Below the pieces are notes generated by a model that was not told the DNA's origin, ran no database searches, and saw only the letters and a list, made by a program, of their open reading frames with translations. A stretch of 64,000 bases of DNA from JAXHUH01 sp034211175. Lineage in GTDB: Bacteria; Actinomycetota; Acidimicrobiia; Acidimicrobiales; CAIXPF01. Of this stretch, positions 33,694 to 42,314 are shown piece by piece. Positions within the stretch are counted from its first letter, which is position 1; every line of letters starts with the position of its first letter. The position numbers and the translations under genes are program-made. The stretch covers positions 1-64,000 of the forward strand of contig JAXHUH010000051.1 in the NCBI GenBank assembly GCA_034211175.1. The letters run 5' to 3'.

Positions 33694-34560
33694 TCAGGCA
33701 GGCGTGTGGCTGTGGTCCGCGTGCTCGGCCTGGTCCTGGCGGAGGCCGGCCCGCCAGTACGCCTTGGCCCGGGTGTGCTCGGCCGGGATGGCCCGGACGT
33801 CGCGGACATGACGACGCACCCGCTGGGCCGCACCGTGCTCGGCGGCGATCCACGCGAACCCGTTGCCCGGCGGGAGCTCGGCGGCGGCGACCGCCTCGGC
33901 GAGGAGCGGGCTGTCGCCGACCGGTGACGAGCCGCGGGCGACCCACGTGATCGTGATGTCGGTGAACGGCGGCGGCGTGAGCTCCTGGCGGTCGGCCTCG
34001 TCGGCGACCTCGACGACGATGCGCGCGACCGTGCCCGGGCGGGCCTCCTCGACGAAGCGGCCGACGGCCGGGAGCCCGGTCTCGTCGGCGGCGAGGAGGA
34101 ACCAGTCGAGGTCGGTCGGGTAGACGTAGGACGCCTTCGGGCCGGCCACGTGCAGGCCGTCGCCCGGACGGGCGTGCTCCGCCCACTCGGACGCGATGCC
34201 GCCCTCGTGGCGCACGAAGTCGAGCGTGAGCTCACCGGCGGCGGCGTCGAAGCGGCGGGGTGTGTAGTCGCGGTGGAGGATCGGGACCGCCGGCTGCTGG
34301 CCGGGCCACTCCAGACGGCCGTCGCCCTGGCCGGGCAGGCTCAGCCCGCCCGTCGCAGGATCGGGCAGGAAGATCTTGAGGTGGTCGTCGAACGCGTCGC
34401 TGCGGAACGCCGTGAGCTGGCGCCCGTCGGCCTCGAACGCTGCGAGCTGGGGCCCGCCGAGCACGATCCTGCGCATCCCCGGGGTGACGTCCTCGACGCG
34501 CCGGACCTCGAGGTGCCGCATGACGATCGGCAACATGACCAGGTCGCTGGCGGCGCTCAT
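33694..34560 (-). CDS. Siderophore-interacting protein (FAD-dependent ferric-siderophore reductase)
   Basis: 288-residue ViuB/SIP-family protein. The FAD-binding barrel includes LHRDYTPRRFDAAAGELTLDFVRHEGG (RxYTxR motif) and AGPKASYVYP; the C-terminal SIP domain has DWFLLAADETGLPAVGRF and the ending WIAAEHGAAQRVRRHVRD, with AYWRAG at the tail. It reduces ferric siderophores in the cytoplasm to free iron, using NAD(P)H or ferredoxin. ATG 34560 after GGGAGA. A partial IdeR/DtxR-like box lies 40-58 bases upstream, consistent with iron control. It follows a redox thioredoxin-like gene on the same strand. Confidence 0.92.
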   Translation of the reverse strand: MSAASDLVMLPIVMRHLEVRRVEDVTPGMRRIVLGGPQLAAFEADGRQLTAFRSDAFDDHLKIFLPDPATGGLSLPGQGDGRLEWPGQQPAVPILHRDYTPRRFDAAAGELTLDFVRHEGGIASEWAEHARPGDGLHVAGPKASYVYPTDLDWFLLAADETGLPAVGRFVEEARPGTVARIVVEVADEADRQELTPPPFTDITITWVARGSSPVGDSPLLAEAVAAAELPPGNGFAWIAAEHGAAQRVRRHVRDVRAIPAEHTRAKAYWRAGLRQDQAEHADHSHTPA

Positions 34561-34599
34561 CCGGATCTCTCCCGCTCGGTCGCTCGGCTACCTGCCGGT

Positions 34600-34618
34600 A
34601 GTTGTTAGGAGCACCTTA
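34600..34618. promoter_or_regulatory. Possible IdeR/DtxR-like iron box upstream of the SIP gene
   Basis: AGTTGTTAGGAGCACCTTA contains TTAGG-N4-CCTTA, which aligns with the inner part of the DtxR/IdeR 19-mer consensus at about 12 of 19 positions. It overlaps the stop codon of the upstream thioredoxin-like gene. A neighbouring CTACC-TGCC-GGTAG inverted repeat is at 34588-34601. Confidence 0.4.
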
Positions 34619-34883
34619 GTGGAGCGGGGTGGGACGCTCCCGTCGGCCAGCGCGCCCCCAGCAGATCGGCGAGCTCGTCGGTGGTGGCGACCCGGCCGGA
34701 GATCACGACCCGGCCGTCGACCTCCAGCGCCGGCGTCGACATGACGCCGGCCGCGGCGATCTCGGCGAGGTCGTGCTCGTCGACGACGTCGGCGTCGAGG
34801 CCGAGGCGGTCGAGCGCCTCGCGGGTGCGGGAGGCGAGGGTCGTGCAGTTGGCGCAACCCGGGCCGAGAACGCGGATGTGCAT
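34605..34883 (-). CDS. Thioredoxin-family small redox protein (redox-active disulfide type)
   Basis: About 92 residues: HIRVLGPGCANCTTLASRTREAL with the CxxC active site (Cys-Ala-Asn-Cys), VMSTPALEVDGRVVISGR giving the cis-proline loop, and a final helix DELADLLGARW. It is the small glutaredoxin-like protein often encoded next to ArsP/DUF318 permeases. ATG 34883 has GGGAG six bases upstream; ATG 34901, overlapping the permease stop (ATGA), is also possible. Translational coupling to the permease implies a shared role, probably reducing or handing on a thiol-bound metalloid or metal. Confidence 0.87.
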   Translation of the reverse strand: MHIRVLGPGCANCTTLASRTREALDRLGLDADVVDEHDLAEIAAAGVMSTPALEVDGRVVISGRVATTDELADLLGARWPTGASHPAPLRCS

Positions 34884-34897
34884 CGTGGGCTCCCGAT

Positions 34898-35953
34898 TCA
34901 TGAGAGGACGGCGTTGAAGAGGTAACCGGTGAACGTGATCGACACGGCCATCACCGCGACGAAGTAGGCCAACATCCGCGGCCGCATCACCTTCCGGAGC
35001 AGGATGAGCTCGGGGACGCTGAGGGCGATCGTCGACATGAGCAGCGACAACAGGGTCCCCATCGGCACGCCCTTGGCGTCGAGCACCTCGATGAGCGGCA
35101 GGACACCGACCGCGTTGGCGTAGAGGGGCACACCGAGGACCGTGGCGAGGAAGGGCCCGAACGGGTTCGACGGCCCGGCGAGATCGGTGATCGCGTCGGC
35201 CGGCACCCAGCCGTGGACGACGGCGCCGATGGCGATGCCCGCGAGCAGGTACTTCCAGATGCGGCGCAGCAGGTCACGGGTCTCACCGGCGGCGAAGCTG
35301 ATGCGCCCGTCCCAGGAGGGCGCGGCGTCGGGCTCGTCGCTGAGCGCCGGCCTGGCCGCCCTCGCGGTGAGGACGAGCGGCTCCCAGTGGCGCTCGTGGC
35401 GTTCCCGCCCGAGCGTCAGGCCGACGACGACCGCGATGATCGCCCCGCTGGTCACGTAGAGCAGGGCGGTCGGCAACCCGAACTCGCTCCACAGCAGCAC
35501 GGCGCCGATCTCCTGGATCAGCGGGCTCGCGACCAGGAAGGTCAGCGTGATGCCCAATGGCACGCCGGCGGCGACGAGCCCGAGGAAGATCGGGATCGAC
35601 GAGCACGAGCAGAACGGGGTCACGACGCCGAGCACGACGGCCAGGGCGTAGCCGATCCACGCCCTCCGGCCGCCGAGCAGGCGACGCGCCCGCTCGGGAG
35701 GCACGAAGCTCGAGACGATGCCGACCGCGAAGCTGACCGCCACGACGAGCAGCAGGATCTTCACGGTGTCGTAGAGGAAGAACAGGACGGCGTCGTAGAG
35801 GCGCGACCCCTCGTCGAGGCCGACCAGGTCGAGCGTGGCGACCCAGAACCTCCGGTTGAGCCCGTACGCGAGCACCCACGCCGCGCCCGCGGCGCCAGCT
35901 CTGATGGCCAACGGTCGGGCCGACTCGGGTCGCCGCGTGGGAGTGGCGGTCAT
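34898..35953 (-). CDS. Permease, DUF318/ArsP family
   Basis: 351-residue membrane protein with about eight to ten helices. The family signature TPFCSCSSIPIFLG (Cys-Ser-Cys-Ser-Ser) is present in the middle, with SPLIQEIGAVLL and, in the second half, GVPLYANAVGVLPLIEVL and MSTIALSVPELILLRKVM. ArsP-type members export trivalent organoarsenicals; others are of unknown substrate. A TTCGAC-N4-GTCGAA inverted repeat lies about 80-95 bases upstream. It forms an operon with the small redox protein and possibly the siderophore-interacting protein. Confidence 0.9.
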   Translation of the reverse strand: MTATPTRRPESARPLAIRAGAAGAAWVLAYGLNRRFWVATLDLVGLDEGSRLYDAVLFFLYDTVKILLLVVAVSFAVGIVSSFVPPERARRLLGGRRAWIGYALAVVLGVVTPFCSCSSIPIFLGLVAAGVPLGITLTFLVASPLIQEIGAVLLWSEFGLPTALLYVTSGAIIAVVVGLTLGRERHERHWEPLVLTARAARPALSDEPDAAPSWDGRISFAAGETRDLLRRIWKYLLAGIAIGAVVHGWVPADAITDLAGPSNPFGPFLATVLGVPLYANAVGVLPLIEVLDAKGVPMGTLLSLLMSTIALSVPELILLRKVMRPRMLAYFVAVMAVSITFTGYLFNAVLS

Positions 35954-36030
35954 GGCCGGACCCCCGCCGTCGGGGCGTCATCGGCGTCGGCCGGTCCGGC
36001 GGGACGCGCGCCTGCGGCTGGAGCGTTCGA

Positions 36031-36046
36031 TTCGACAGGCGTCGAA
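36031..36046. promoter_or_regulatory. Candidate operator upstream of the permease operon
   Basis: TTCGAC-AGGC-GTCGAA is a perfect 6-bp inverted repeat 78 bases upstream of the permease start. The half-site resembles TTCGA elements bound by ArsR-family repressors. No arsR gene is seen in the window, so the regulator would be elsewhere. Confidence 0.5.
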
Positions 36047-36138
36047 ATGTTCACGATGGCAACCTCGCGCCTCGCTCACGTCGGGCCTAGGGCGAAAGGT
36101 CCCGAGCCGGCCGGATGCGCGCGGTCGGGGAGGGCGCC

Positions 36139-36771
36139 TCAGCCGGTGGTCGGCTCCACCGTGGTGAGCCAGTCGACGCCGCCGTCGCACGGCGTGTTGT
36201 CGCCGACGGTCTCGGGGAGGCCGGTGAGACCGTCGAACGTGGCGTGGAACTTCCGCCCGTCGCACTCGCCGGGGGCCACCTCGGCGGGGTTGGCCTCGAG
36301 GTACGACAACAGCTCGTCGGCCCGGGTGAAGACGTCTTCGACGGTGCGGGGCACCTCGCCCGGCTCGGACCCCGGGATCTCGGTCGTCACGGTGTGGTCG
36401 ACGACCTCACCGCCGGCGACCTCGGAGCGGACCTGCCAGCCGAGGCACTCGCACGAGGCGAACGTCGTCATCACGTAGTCGTCGGGCCCGGCGTCGGCCC
36501 ACCGTTCGCGGGCCGCGTCGAGCTCGGCCCGCGCCTGCGCGAGATCGGCCTCGGACACCGCTATCGGCCCGGGCGCCGCGCCGTCGTCGGCGGTCGTCGA
36601 CGTCGGCTCGCCCGGTGTCTCCGTCGTTGGGGAGGAGGTCGTGGAGGAGGTGGTCTCGGCGGAGGTCGACGGCGGGGCGAGGGTGGAGTCGCCGGCGGAC
36701 GTCGATGGCGTCCCGCCGCACCCGGCGACGACGAGCACCAGGGCAACGGTGAGCAGGCGTGCACGGTTCAT
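36139..36771 (-). CDS. Putative lipoprotein (DUF6174-like)
   Basis: 210 residues from ATG 36771. Residues 1-19 are a lipoprotein signal with lipobox VVAGCGG, followed by a ~50-residue Ser/Thr/Pro linker (PPSTSAETTSSTTSSPTTE). The folded part has YVMTTFASCECLGWQVRSEVAGGEVVDH, VEDVFTRADELLSYLEA and CDGRKFHATFDGLTGLP, the strand pattern of DUF6174 lipoproteins. It is an anchored extracytoplasmic protein of unknown role. It is divergent from the GNAT gene. Confidence 0.75.
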   Translation of the reverse strand: MNRARLLTVALVLVVAGCGGTPSTSAGDSTLAPPSTSAETTSSTTSSPTTETPGEPTSTTADDGAAPGPIAVSEADLAQARAELDAARERWADAGPDDYVMTTFASCECLGWQVRSEVAGGEVVDHTVTTEIPGSEPGEVPRTVEDVFTRADELLSYLEANPAEVAPGECDGRKFHATFDGLTGLPETVGDNTPCDGGVDWLTTVEPTTG

Positions 36772-36878
36772 GGCGCTTCGACGTCGCCGGCGATCGGCCG
36801 GTTCCCGCCCGGTCGGTGGTCGTGTGCCTGCCGGGAACTCGCTGGGCCGGGGGTGGCCGGCGAGCGAGACTCGGGGTC

Positions 36879-37505
36879 GTGGAACCGCTGCCGTCGACGA
36901 TCCGGACCCGCCGTCTGGTGCTCCGCTCCTGGGTGCCCGACGACGCGCCCGCACTCGCCGCTGCGGTCGTCGCGAGCCTCGACCATCTGCGCCCGTGGCT
37001 GCCGTGGGCGGCCGACGAGCCGATCACGATCGAGGCCCGCCGCGGCCTGCTGGCGTCGTTCGCCCAGGACCGCGACGTCGGCGGTGACGCCACCTACGGC
37101 GTGTTCCTCGACGGTGGGCTGGACGGTGATGCGGTTGCCGGCGGCGAGGCGATCGGTGGCTGTGGGCTCCACCACCGGCGGGGACCGGGAACCCTGGAGA
37201 TCGGCTACTGGCTCCACGTCGACCACACCGGCAGGGGCTACGCCACCGAGCTGGCCGCCGCCCTGACGACGGCCGCGTTCGCCCACGACGGCATCGAGAC
37301 CGTCGAGATCCACCACGACCGGGCGAACACCGCGAGCCGCGCCGTCCCCGAGCGCCTCGGCTTCAACTTTGCCGGCGAACGCCCCGACGAGCCCGCCGCC
37401 CCCGCCCAGGAGGGCATCGACTGCACCTGGACGATGTCCCGCCACGCGTGGTCCCGCCTTCGGTCGGTGTCCCTGCCCGACGACCCCGTGCACCTGGCCG
37501 ACTGA
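36879..37505 (+). CDS. GNAT family N-acetyltransferase
   Basis: About 208 residues from GTG 36879 (VEPLPSTIRTRRLVLRSW), the usual RimJ/RimL-type start. Key elements are LRSWVPDDAPAL, LEIGYWLHVDHTGRGYATELAAALTTAAF containing the acetyl-CoA pyrophosphate loop (GRGYAT), and IEIHHDRANTASRAVPERLGF. It transfers acetyl from acetyl-CoA to an amine, commonly a ribosomal protein N-terminus, amino acid or antibiotic. Convergent with the ABC permease gene 16 bases downstream. Confidence 0.9.
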   Translation: MEPLPSTIRTRRLVLRSWVPDDAPALAAAVVASLDHLRPWLPWAADEPITIEARRGLLASFAQDRDVGGDATYGVFLDGGLDGDAVAGGEAIGGCGLHHRRGPGTLEIGYWLHVDHTGRGYATELAAALTTAAFAHDGIETVEIHHDRANTASRAVPERLGFNFAGERPDEPAAPAQEGIDCTWTMSRHAWSRLRSVSLPDDPVHLAD

Positions 37506-37520
37506 ACAGGGTGTTCCATC

Positions 37521-39776
37521 TCACTCGGTGCGCAGGCGGCGGGGGTGGGGTGTGGTCGCAGTGACGGCGGCGGCCACGATCGAGCCGACGACGGCGCACA
37601 CGATGCCGATGCCGGCGATGGTCGCCACGGTCGTGTACGGCACCCGCAGCGTCGGGTCGCCGTAGCGGAGGTACGCGGTGCCGCTGAGCACGGCCGCAGC
37701 AGCGGCGAGGCCGAGGCCGAGAACGAGCGGCGCCGCCGTCGCCAGCGCCTCGGCCGCCCGCTGGGTGCGCGCCGGTACGCCGAGCGCGGCGAGGTGGCTC
37801 GACAGCCGCCGCCGTTCCAGGGCCCGGTCGACCGCTGCGATGCCGGTGGCCACCACGCCGAGGGTCACGGCCACGCCGATGACGGTGTTCACCAGCACCC
37901 GATAGGTGCCGGCGTTCTCGCCGCGATAGCTGATCGGCGGCCCGTACAGGCGACTCGCCGGGGCCAGTGCCGCGACATCGGCGGCCACCTCGTCGAGGTC
38001 GGCGTCGGGGGCGAGCGCGAGGAACCACTCGCCTGAGGCCCGCGCCTCGGCGGGGACCACCTCGGGCGACATACGGACGTCGCCGCCGGTCGTGCTCCCG
38101 GAGCCGTCGAGCCCGATCCGAATGTCGACCCCGAGGTCGGGCGCGATCCGTCCGAGCGGTTCCAGCACCCTGCGATCGATCTCGCCGATGAGCTCGATGT
38201 CGTTGCGTACGTAGCGAAGCGGTTGGACGCGTCCGTCGACACAGTCGCCGTCGATGGCCGCCGCCACTTTCTTGAGCTGAGCACACGTAGCGACGAGCGC
38301 CCGGACCGGCTCGGCCTCGGGGCCGAGCGTCACGACCGACAACGCCGACTGGACGCCGTCCACGGTCCGTAGGCCATCGCCGTCGACCCGAGCGTCCTGG
38401 ACCGAGATGACCGCGGGCGAACCGGGCGGAAGTCCGGCGCTCTCGTGGTCGATGCCGTCCCAGGCTCGATCGAGTGCGACCAGGACGCCCTGAGCGATCC
38501 CGGCCCCGAACACCACGACGAGCAGGCCGCCGACGACCCGGGCGATGGCGGTCGGCTCGTAGGTGAGCCGGCGGGCGGCCACGAGGCCGCTCGGCGTCGG
38601 AACCACTCGGCCGACGAGCAACGCGGCGGCGCGCCCCAGGTGGGGGACCACCGCGACGAGGCCGATCGCGCTCGTCACGTTGGCGGCGAGGAACAGCAGG
38701 ATCCAGCGCCCGTCGCTCATCGCATGCACTGTGCGCACGGCCGCGACGAGCCCGCACAGCCCGACGATCAGCGTCACCAGCCGCCACGGGCCCGGCCGAG
38801 GCGCAGCGCCGAGACGTCGCTCACGCAAGGGTTGCTGGACGGCGGCGTTCGAGCCCACCGCGGTGACCACGATGGCGAGGAGCGCTGCCCCGCCGACCAC
38901 GGCGAGAACCGTTCCGAGGCCGAGGTGCACGTCCTCCGCCCACCACTGGACCTCGCCGGCACCCACCCGTTCCGAGAGCGGGATCGCGACCCGCCAGATC
39001 CCGAACCCGACGGCCACGCCGATGAGCGCAACGGTGGCGGACTCGGCCGAGACGGCGAGGCGGGTCCGCAGCGGTGAGAGTCCGACCAGGCGCAGGGCGG
39101 CGATCCTGCGGTCGACACTTCGTGCGGACAGACGGGCGCCGGTCGCGAGCAGGACGAGCGTCGGGGCCAACACGGCGGCTGCGATCCCGATGAGGAGGTT
39201 GCGGTCCTCCTCGCTGAACGGGTCGCCCTCCTGCGGTCCGTCGGGGGTCGGGCCGAAGCCGACGGCGGATCGGTGGATGTCGAGCGCGTCGTAGGGCACG
39301 CCGACGACGGCAACGAGCTCGTCCGGCGCGACGAGCGCGTCGGCGTCGACCGTGCCGACGATCCGCTGGGGAAAGCGGCGGCGGATCGTGTCGTCGCGCT
39401 GGCGGAGGCGTTCGAGTGCCGGCGAGACGACGACCTCGCCGTCCGCGGGCAGTCGGTCGAGCCACGGCGGTACGGGAGCGCCGGGCTTCGCGCCGATCGC
39501 GAGCGTGGTGAGGTTGCGGCCCTCGTGCGTCGCCGTCTCGGTGGCTGCCCGGAGCGGACCGCCCGGATCGCCGACCACGCTGCCGCTCTCCAGCGGGCTC
39601 TGGACCGAACGCTCGGCCAGGCGCTCCTCCTGCGCTCGGATGACACCGGGAACGCTGAGGACGGTGAGGACCGCCACGGCCGCGAGGGCGGTGGCGACGG
39701 CCATGGCCAGGAGCCGGCCGAGGTTGGCGCGGCCGCCGCGGCGGACGAGGACCCAGCCGAGGAGCAGCGATCTCAT
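37521..39776 (-). CDS. ABC transporter permease, FtsX-like/MacB type
   Basis: 751 residues with a duplicated architecture: TM1 near the N-terminus (LAMAVATALAAVAVLTVL), an extracytoplasmic domain, a three-helix FtsX unit (IGIAAAVLAPTLVLLAT with SVDRRIAALRLVGLSPLRTRLAVSAES), another set of helices (LVTLIVGLCGLVAAV, VVGGLLVVVFGAGI), a second extracytoplasmic domain, and a second FtsX unit (ALERRRLSSHLAALGVPARTQRAAEAL) with terminal helices. The ATG overlaps the ATPase stop (ATGA), so the proteins are coupled. It is probably an exporter of peptide, lipid or drug. Confidence 0.88.
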   Translation of the reverse strand: MRSLLLGWVLVRRGGRANLGRLLAMAVATALAAVAVLTVLSVPGVIRAQEERLAERSVQSPLESGSVVGDPGGPLRAATETATHEGRNLTTLAIGAKPGAPVPPWLDRLPADGEVVVSPALERLRQRDDTIRRRFPQRIVGTVDADALVAPDELVAVVGVPYDALDIHRSAVGFGPTPDGPQEGDPFSEEDRNLLIGIAAAVLAPTLVLLATGARLSARSVDRRIAALRLVGLSPLRTRLAVSAESATVALIGVAVGFGIWRVAIPLSERVGAGEVQWWAEDVHLGLGTVLAVVGGAALLAIVVTAVGSNAAVQQPLRERRLGAAPRPGPWRLVTLIVGLCGLVAAVRTVHAMSDGRWILLFLAANVTSAIGLVAVVPHLGRAAALLVGRVVPTPSGLVAARRLTYEPTAIARVVGGLLVVVFGAGIAQGVLVALDRAWDGIDHESAGLPPGSPAVISVQDARVDGDGLRTVDGVQSALSVVTLGPEAEPVRALVATCAQLKKVAAAIDGDCVDGRVQPLRYVRNDIELIGEIDRRVLEPLGRIAPDLGVDIRIGLDGSGSTTGGDVRMSPEVVPAEARASGEWFLALAPDADLDEVAADVAALAPASRLYGPPISYRGENAGTYRVLVNTVIGVAVTLGVVATGIAAVDRALERRRLSSHLAALGVPARTQRAAEALATAAPLVLGLGLAAAAAVLSGTAYLRYGDPTLRVPYTTVATIAGIGIVCAVVGSIVAAAVTATTPHPRRLRTE

Positions 39777-40477
39777 GCCGCGGCCGTCACCGCATCGGCC
39801 GTGGTGCCGTCGCGGAGGACGACCTCGCGGTCGCAGTACGACGCCAGACGGGTCTCGTGGGTCACCAGCACGACGGCCGTGCCCTCGTCCCGGGCGGCGC
39901 CGATCAGCGACTCGAGGACGAGCTGGGCGTTCACCGTGTCGAGCGCGCCGGTCGGCTCGTCGGCCAGCAGGATCGCCGGGCGGGTGGCCAGGGCCCGGGC
40001 GACCGCGACCCGCTGCTGCTGGCCGCCGGACACCTCGGCCGGGCGGCGGTCGGCGAGGTCGGCGACGTCGAAGCGATCGAGCAGCTCGCGCGCCCGGTCG
40101 AACGCGTCCCGCCGACGGGTGCCGGCCAGCCACAGCGGCAGCCCGACGTTCTCGACCAGCGACAGCTCGGGCACCAGCTCCCCGAACTGGAACACCAGGC
40201 CCATGCGGGTGAGGCGGACGTGGCTACGGGCGGCGTCGGCCATCGCCGAGAGCTCGAACCCCTCGAACCACACCTCGCCCTGCTCGGGCCGGATGAGCCC
40301 GGCGACGCAGTGCAGCAACGTCGACTTCCCGGAGCCCGACGGGCCCATCACCGCCACCAGCTCGCCCGGCTCGACGATGAGCGAGGCATCGCGCAGGGCG
40401 ACGGTCGGGCCGAACGACGCGGCCAGGTTGCGGGCGTCGAGCACCGGCGGGTCGCTCGGTCGTGCGTCGTCAGCCAC
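39773..40477 (-). CDS. ABC transporter ATP-binding protein (MacB/LolD-like)
   Basis: About 234 residues. Walker A GPSGSGKST, Q-loop QFGELV, signature EVSGGQQQRVAVARALA, Walker B AILLADEPTGALD and H-loop VTHE are all intact. It energises the FtsX-like permease with which it overlaps. The start is GTG 40477, which overlaps the PadR stop by eight bases and has GAGGAG seven bases upstream; a GTG at 40510 would add 11 residues. The three-gene order PadR - ATPase - permease is a classic autoregulated exporter operon. Confidence 0.93.
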   Translation of the reverse strand: MADDARPSDPPVLDARNLAASFGPTVALRDASLIVEPGELVAVMGPSGSGKSTLLHCVAGLIRPEQGEVWFEGFELSAMADAARSHVRLTRMGLVFQFGELVPELSLVENVGLPLWLAGTRRRDAFDRARELLDRFDVADLADRRPAEVSGGQQQRVAVARALATRPAILLADEPTGALDTVNAQLVLESLIGAARDEGTAVVLVTHETRLASYCDREVVLRDGTTADAVTAAA

Positions 40478-41012
40478 GGTCGGTCTCCTCGTGGGGAGCG
40501 GTGCGGTCACGACGGGCGAGGCGGGCGCCGGCCAGCTCGATCCAGTCGAGGTCGGCCTGGAGGTGGCCGACGAGGTAGTCGACGGCGAGGCGTTGCTCGA
40601 ACGTCCCGTCGGCGGCGCCGGCCCGCAGCTCCCGCATCCGCCCCAGGTGCACCGTGCGCTGGGCGTCGAGGATGTCGCCGGCCGGGCGACCGGTGGCGAG
40701 GGCGACGACGACCTTGGCGTACAGCGGCCCGAGCACGAGCTGGTCGGCCGGTTCGGGCGTCGTGAGCCAGGTGTGCAGCTCCTCGACCCCGGTCGGGGTG
40801 ATGGCGTACACCTTTCGCTCGGGGCCCTCGCCGTGCTCGACAGCGGTGACCTCGGCGAGGCCGTCGCGCTCGAGCCGGCCGAGGGTGGCGTACACCTGGC
40901 CGAACCGCAGCGCCCGCCCGGTCTCGAACCACTCGTCGTACGCCGTCTTCAGCCCGTAGCCATGTTGTGGGCCCCGTTCGAGGAGCCCGAGGAACGTCAT
41001 CGGCACGCTCAT
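40470..41012 (-). CDS. PadR family transcriptional regulator
   Basis: About 180 residues: winged helix at the N-terminus (FLGLLERGPQHGYGLK, LRFGQVYATLGRLERDGLAE, VYAITPTGVEELHTWL), then a C-terminal helical dimerisation domain (Vir_act_alpha_C type, LVGHLQADLDWIEL). It likely represses its own operon with the ABC exporter. ATG 41012 is used. A TACAC-N5-GTGTA inverted repeat covers the start-codon region. Ligand unknown, likely the exporter substrate. Confidence 0.92.
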   Translation of the reverse strand: MSVPMTFLGLLERGPQHGYGLKTAYDEWFETGRALRFGQVYATLGRLERDGLAEVTAVEHGEGPERKVYAITPTGVEELHTWLTTPEPADQLVLGPLYAKVVVALATGRPAGDILDAQRTVHLGRMRELRAGAADGTFEQRLAVDYLVGHLQADLDWIELAGARLARRDRTAPHEETDRG

Positions 41013-41026
41013 ACACCCGGAGTGTA
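41012..41026. promoter_or_regulatory. Candidate PadR operator at the padR start
   Basis: TACAC-CCGGA-GTGTA, a perfect 5-bp inverted repeat with 5-base spacer, touches the padR start codon; an overlapping palindrome GTGTACAC is at 41022-41029. Position suits autorepression of the exporter operon. Confidence 0.5.
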
Positions 41027-41154
41027 CACCGAGTGAGTAGCTCCGTCGCACTGGCGTCGTGGTGTTGTCGTGGTGCCATCGACTCGTTCGGCTGATCGGT
41101 GAACCGGTCCGTGGGGTGGCGACGTATCAACTCGCCCCGACACGGAACGACGCC

Positions 41155-41910
41155 ATGACCGACACCCGACACCCCTCGACCGCCCAGGCCCCGGCCTCTG
41201 CTCCGGGCCGCGCGCCCGATCCGGCGCTCGCCGGCGACCGACCGGAGCGCGCCGCGTGGCGCGACGCGTCGTCGTTGATCCCGGCCGTGGTGCCGCTCGG
41301 GCTCGCGATGGGCGTGGCGCTCGGCGACACCGCCGCCCCCGGCGTCGTCGCCTGGTTCAGCTCGCTGACGTTGATGGCCGGGGCGTCCCAGCTCGCGCTG
41401 TTCACCCAGCTCGACGCCGGCGCATCGATCCTGGTCGCCGTCGGCGTGGTGATCGTGATCAACGCCCGGTTCCTGGTCTACGGCGCGGTCATGGCGCCCC
41501 ACTTCCGGGGCCAGCCGCGCTGGTTCCGGGCACTCGGCGCTGCGTTCGTGGTCGACCAGAGCTATGCGCTCACGACCGCCCGGTGGCCGGGCGGGCACTC
41601 CGACCGGGCCGGGTTCCGTCGCTACTACCTCGTCCTGGTGGCGGTGCTCGGCCTGGTCTGGAGCGCGTCGGTCGGCGTCGGCATCGCGGCGGGGCCGATC
41701 CTGCCCGCCTGGTTGCCGCTCGAGGTCGTGGTCCCCGCCATGTTCATCGCCATGATCGTGCCCGGCATGCGGCGCCTGACCGAGGTGGCGGCCGCGGTCG
41801 TCGGCCTGGCCGCGGCCGGGTTCCTCGTCGGGCTGCCGCCGGGGGCCGAGATCGCGGCCGCCGCGGTCGGCGGGGCGCTCATCGGCGCCTGGTCGAAGGA
41901 GCGGTCGTGA
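41155..41910 (+). CDS. azlC: AzlC family branched-chain amino acid permease
   Basis: 251 residues from ATG 41155. After a disordered Pro/Ala N-terminal 35 residues come multiple hydrophobic helices with AzlC hallmarks: PAVVPLGLAMGVALG, SSLTLMAGASQLALFTQL, INARFLVYGAVMAPHF, FVVDQSYALTTARW and VVPAMFIAMIVPGMRR. With the small AzlD subunit it exports branched-chain amino acids. GTGA overlap with azlD shows coupling. Confidence 0.92.
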   Translation: MTDTRHPSTAQAPASAPGRAPDPALAGDRPERAAWRDASSLIPAVVPLGLAMGVALGDTAAPGVVAWFSSLTLMAGASQLALFTQLDAGASILVAVGVVIVINARFLVYGAVMAPHFRGQPRWFRALGAAFVVDQSYALTTARWPGGHSDRAGFRRYYLVLVAVLGLVWSASVGVGIAAGPILPAWLPLEVVVPAMFIAMIVPGMRRLTEVAAAVVGLAAAGFLVGLPPGAEIAAAAVGGALIGAWSKERS

Positions 41911-42218
41911 ACGCGGTCGCCGGCCTGTTGGTCGCGTCCCTCGCCACCTACGCAATTCGCCTCGCGGCTGTCGTCGCGGTCGGCGCCAAGCCGCTCCCGG
42001 CGCGGGTCGAGCGAGCGCTTCGTCATGCCGCCGTCGCTGTGCTGGCCAGCTTCGTGATGTCGGGCTTCGTCGGCCGTGACGGCGTCGGGGCACTCACCGC
42101 AGCTGCGGCGTTGGCCAGCGTCGCGGCGGTGGTCGTCGCCCGCCTCACCAGGAACATCACCCTCGCCGTGTTGGTCGCCGCCCTCGTCTACGCCGCGACG
42201 TCGGCCGTCGTCGGCTGA
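41907..42218 (+). CDS. azlD: AzlD family branched-chain amino acid permease small subunit
   Basis: 103 residues starting at GTG 41907, overlapping the azlC stop. Four hydrophobic helices: NAVAGLLVASLATYAIRLAAVVAVG, VERALRHAAVAVLASFVMSG (the AzlD R-h-x-P-x-A-V-l-pattern variant), ALTAAAALASVAAVVVARL and NITLAVLVAALVYAATSA. Partner of AzlC in the inner membrane. Confidence 0.9.
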   Translation: MNAVAGLLVASLATYAIRLAAVVAVGAKPLPARVERALRHAAVAVLASFVMSGFVGRDGVGALTAAAALASVAAVVVARLTRNITLAVLVAALVYAATSAVVG

Positions 42219-42314
42219 CAGGACCGGCCGATCGGGTGGATCGGTCGGGCATCGGTCGCTGTGAACGGCGATCATGTGGGCGCTTCGGATCCGCCGCATG
42301 CCGAGGAGCACCCG

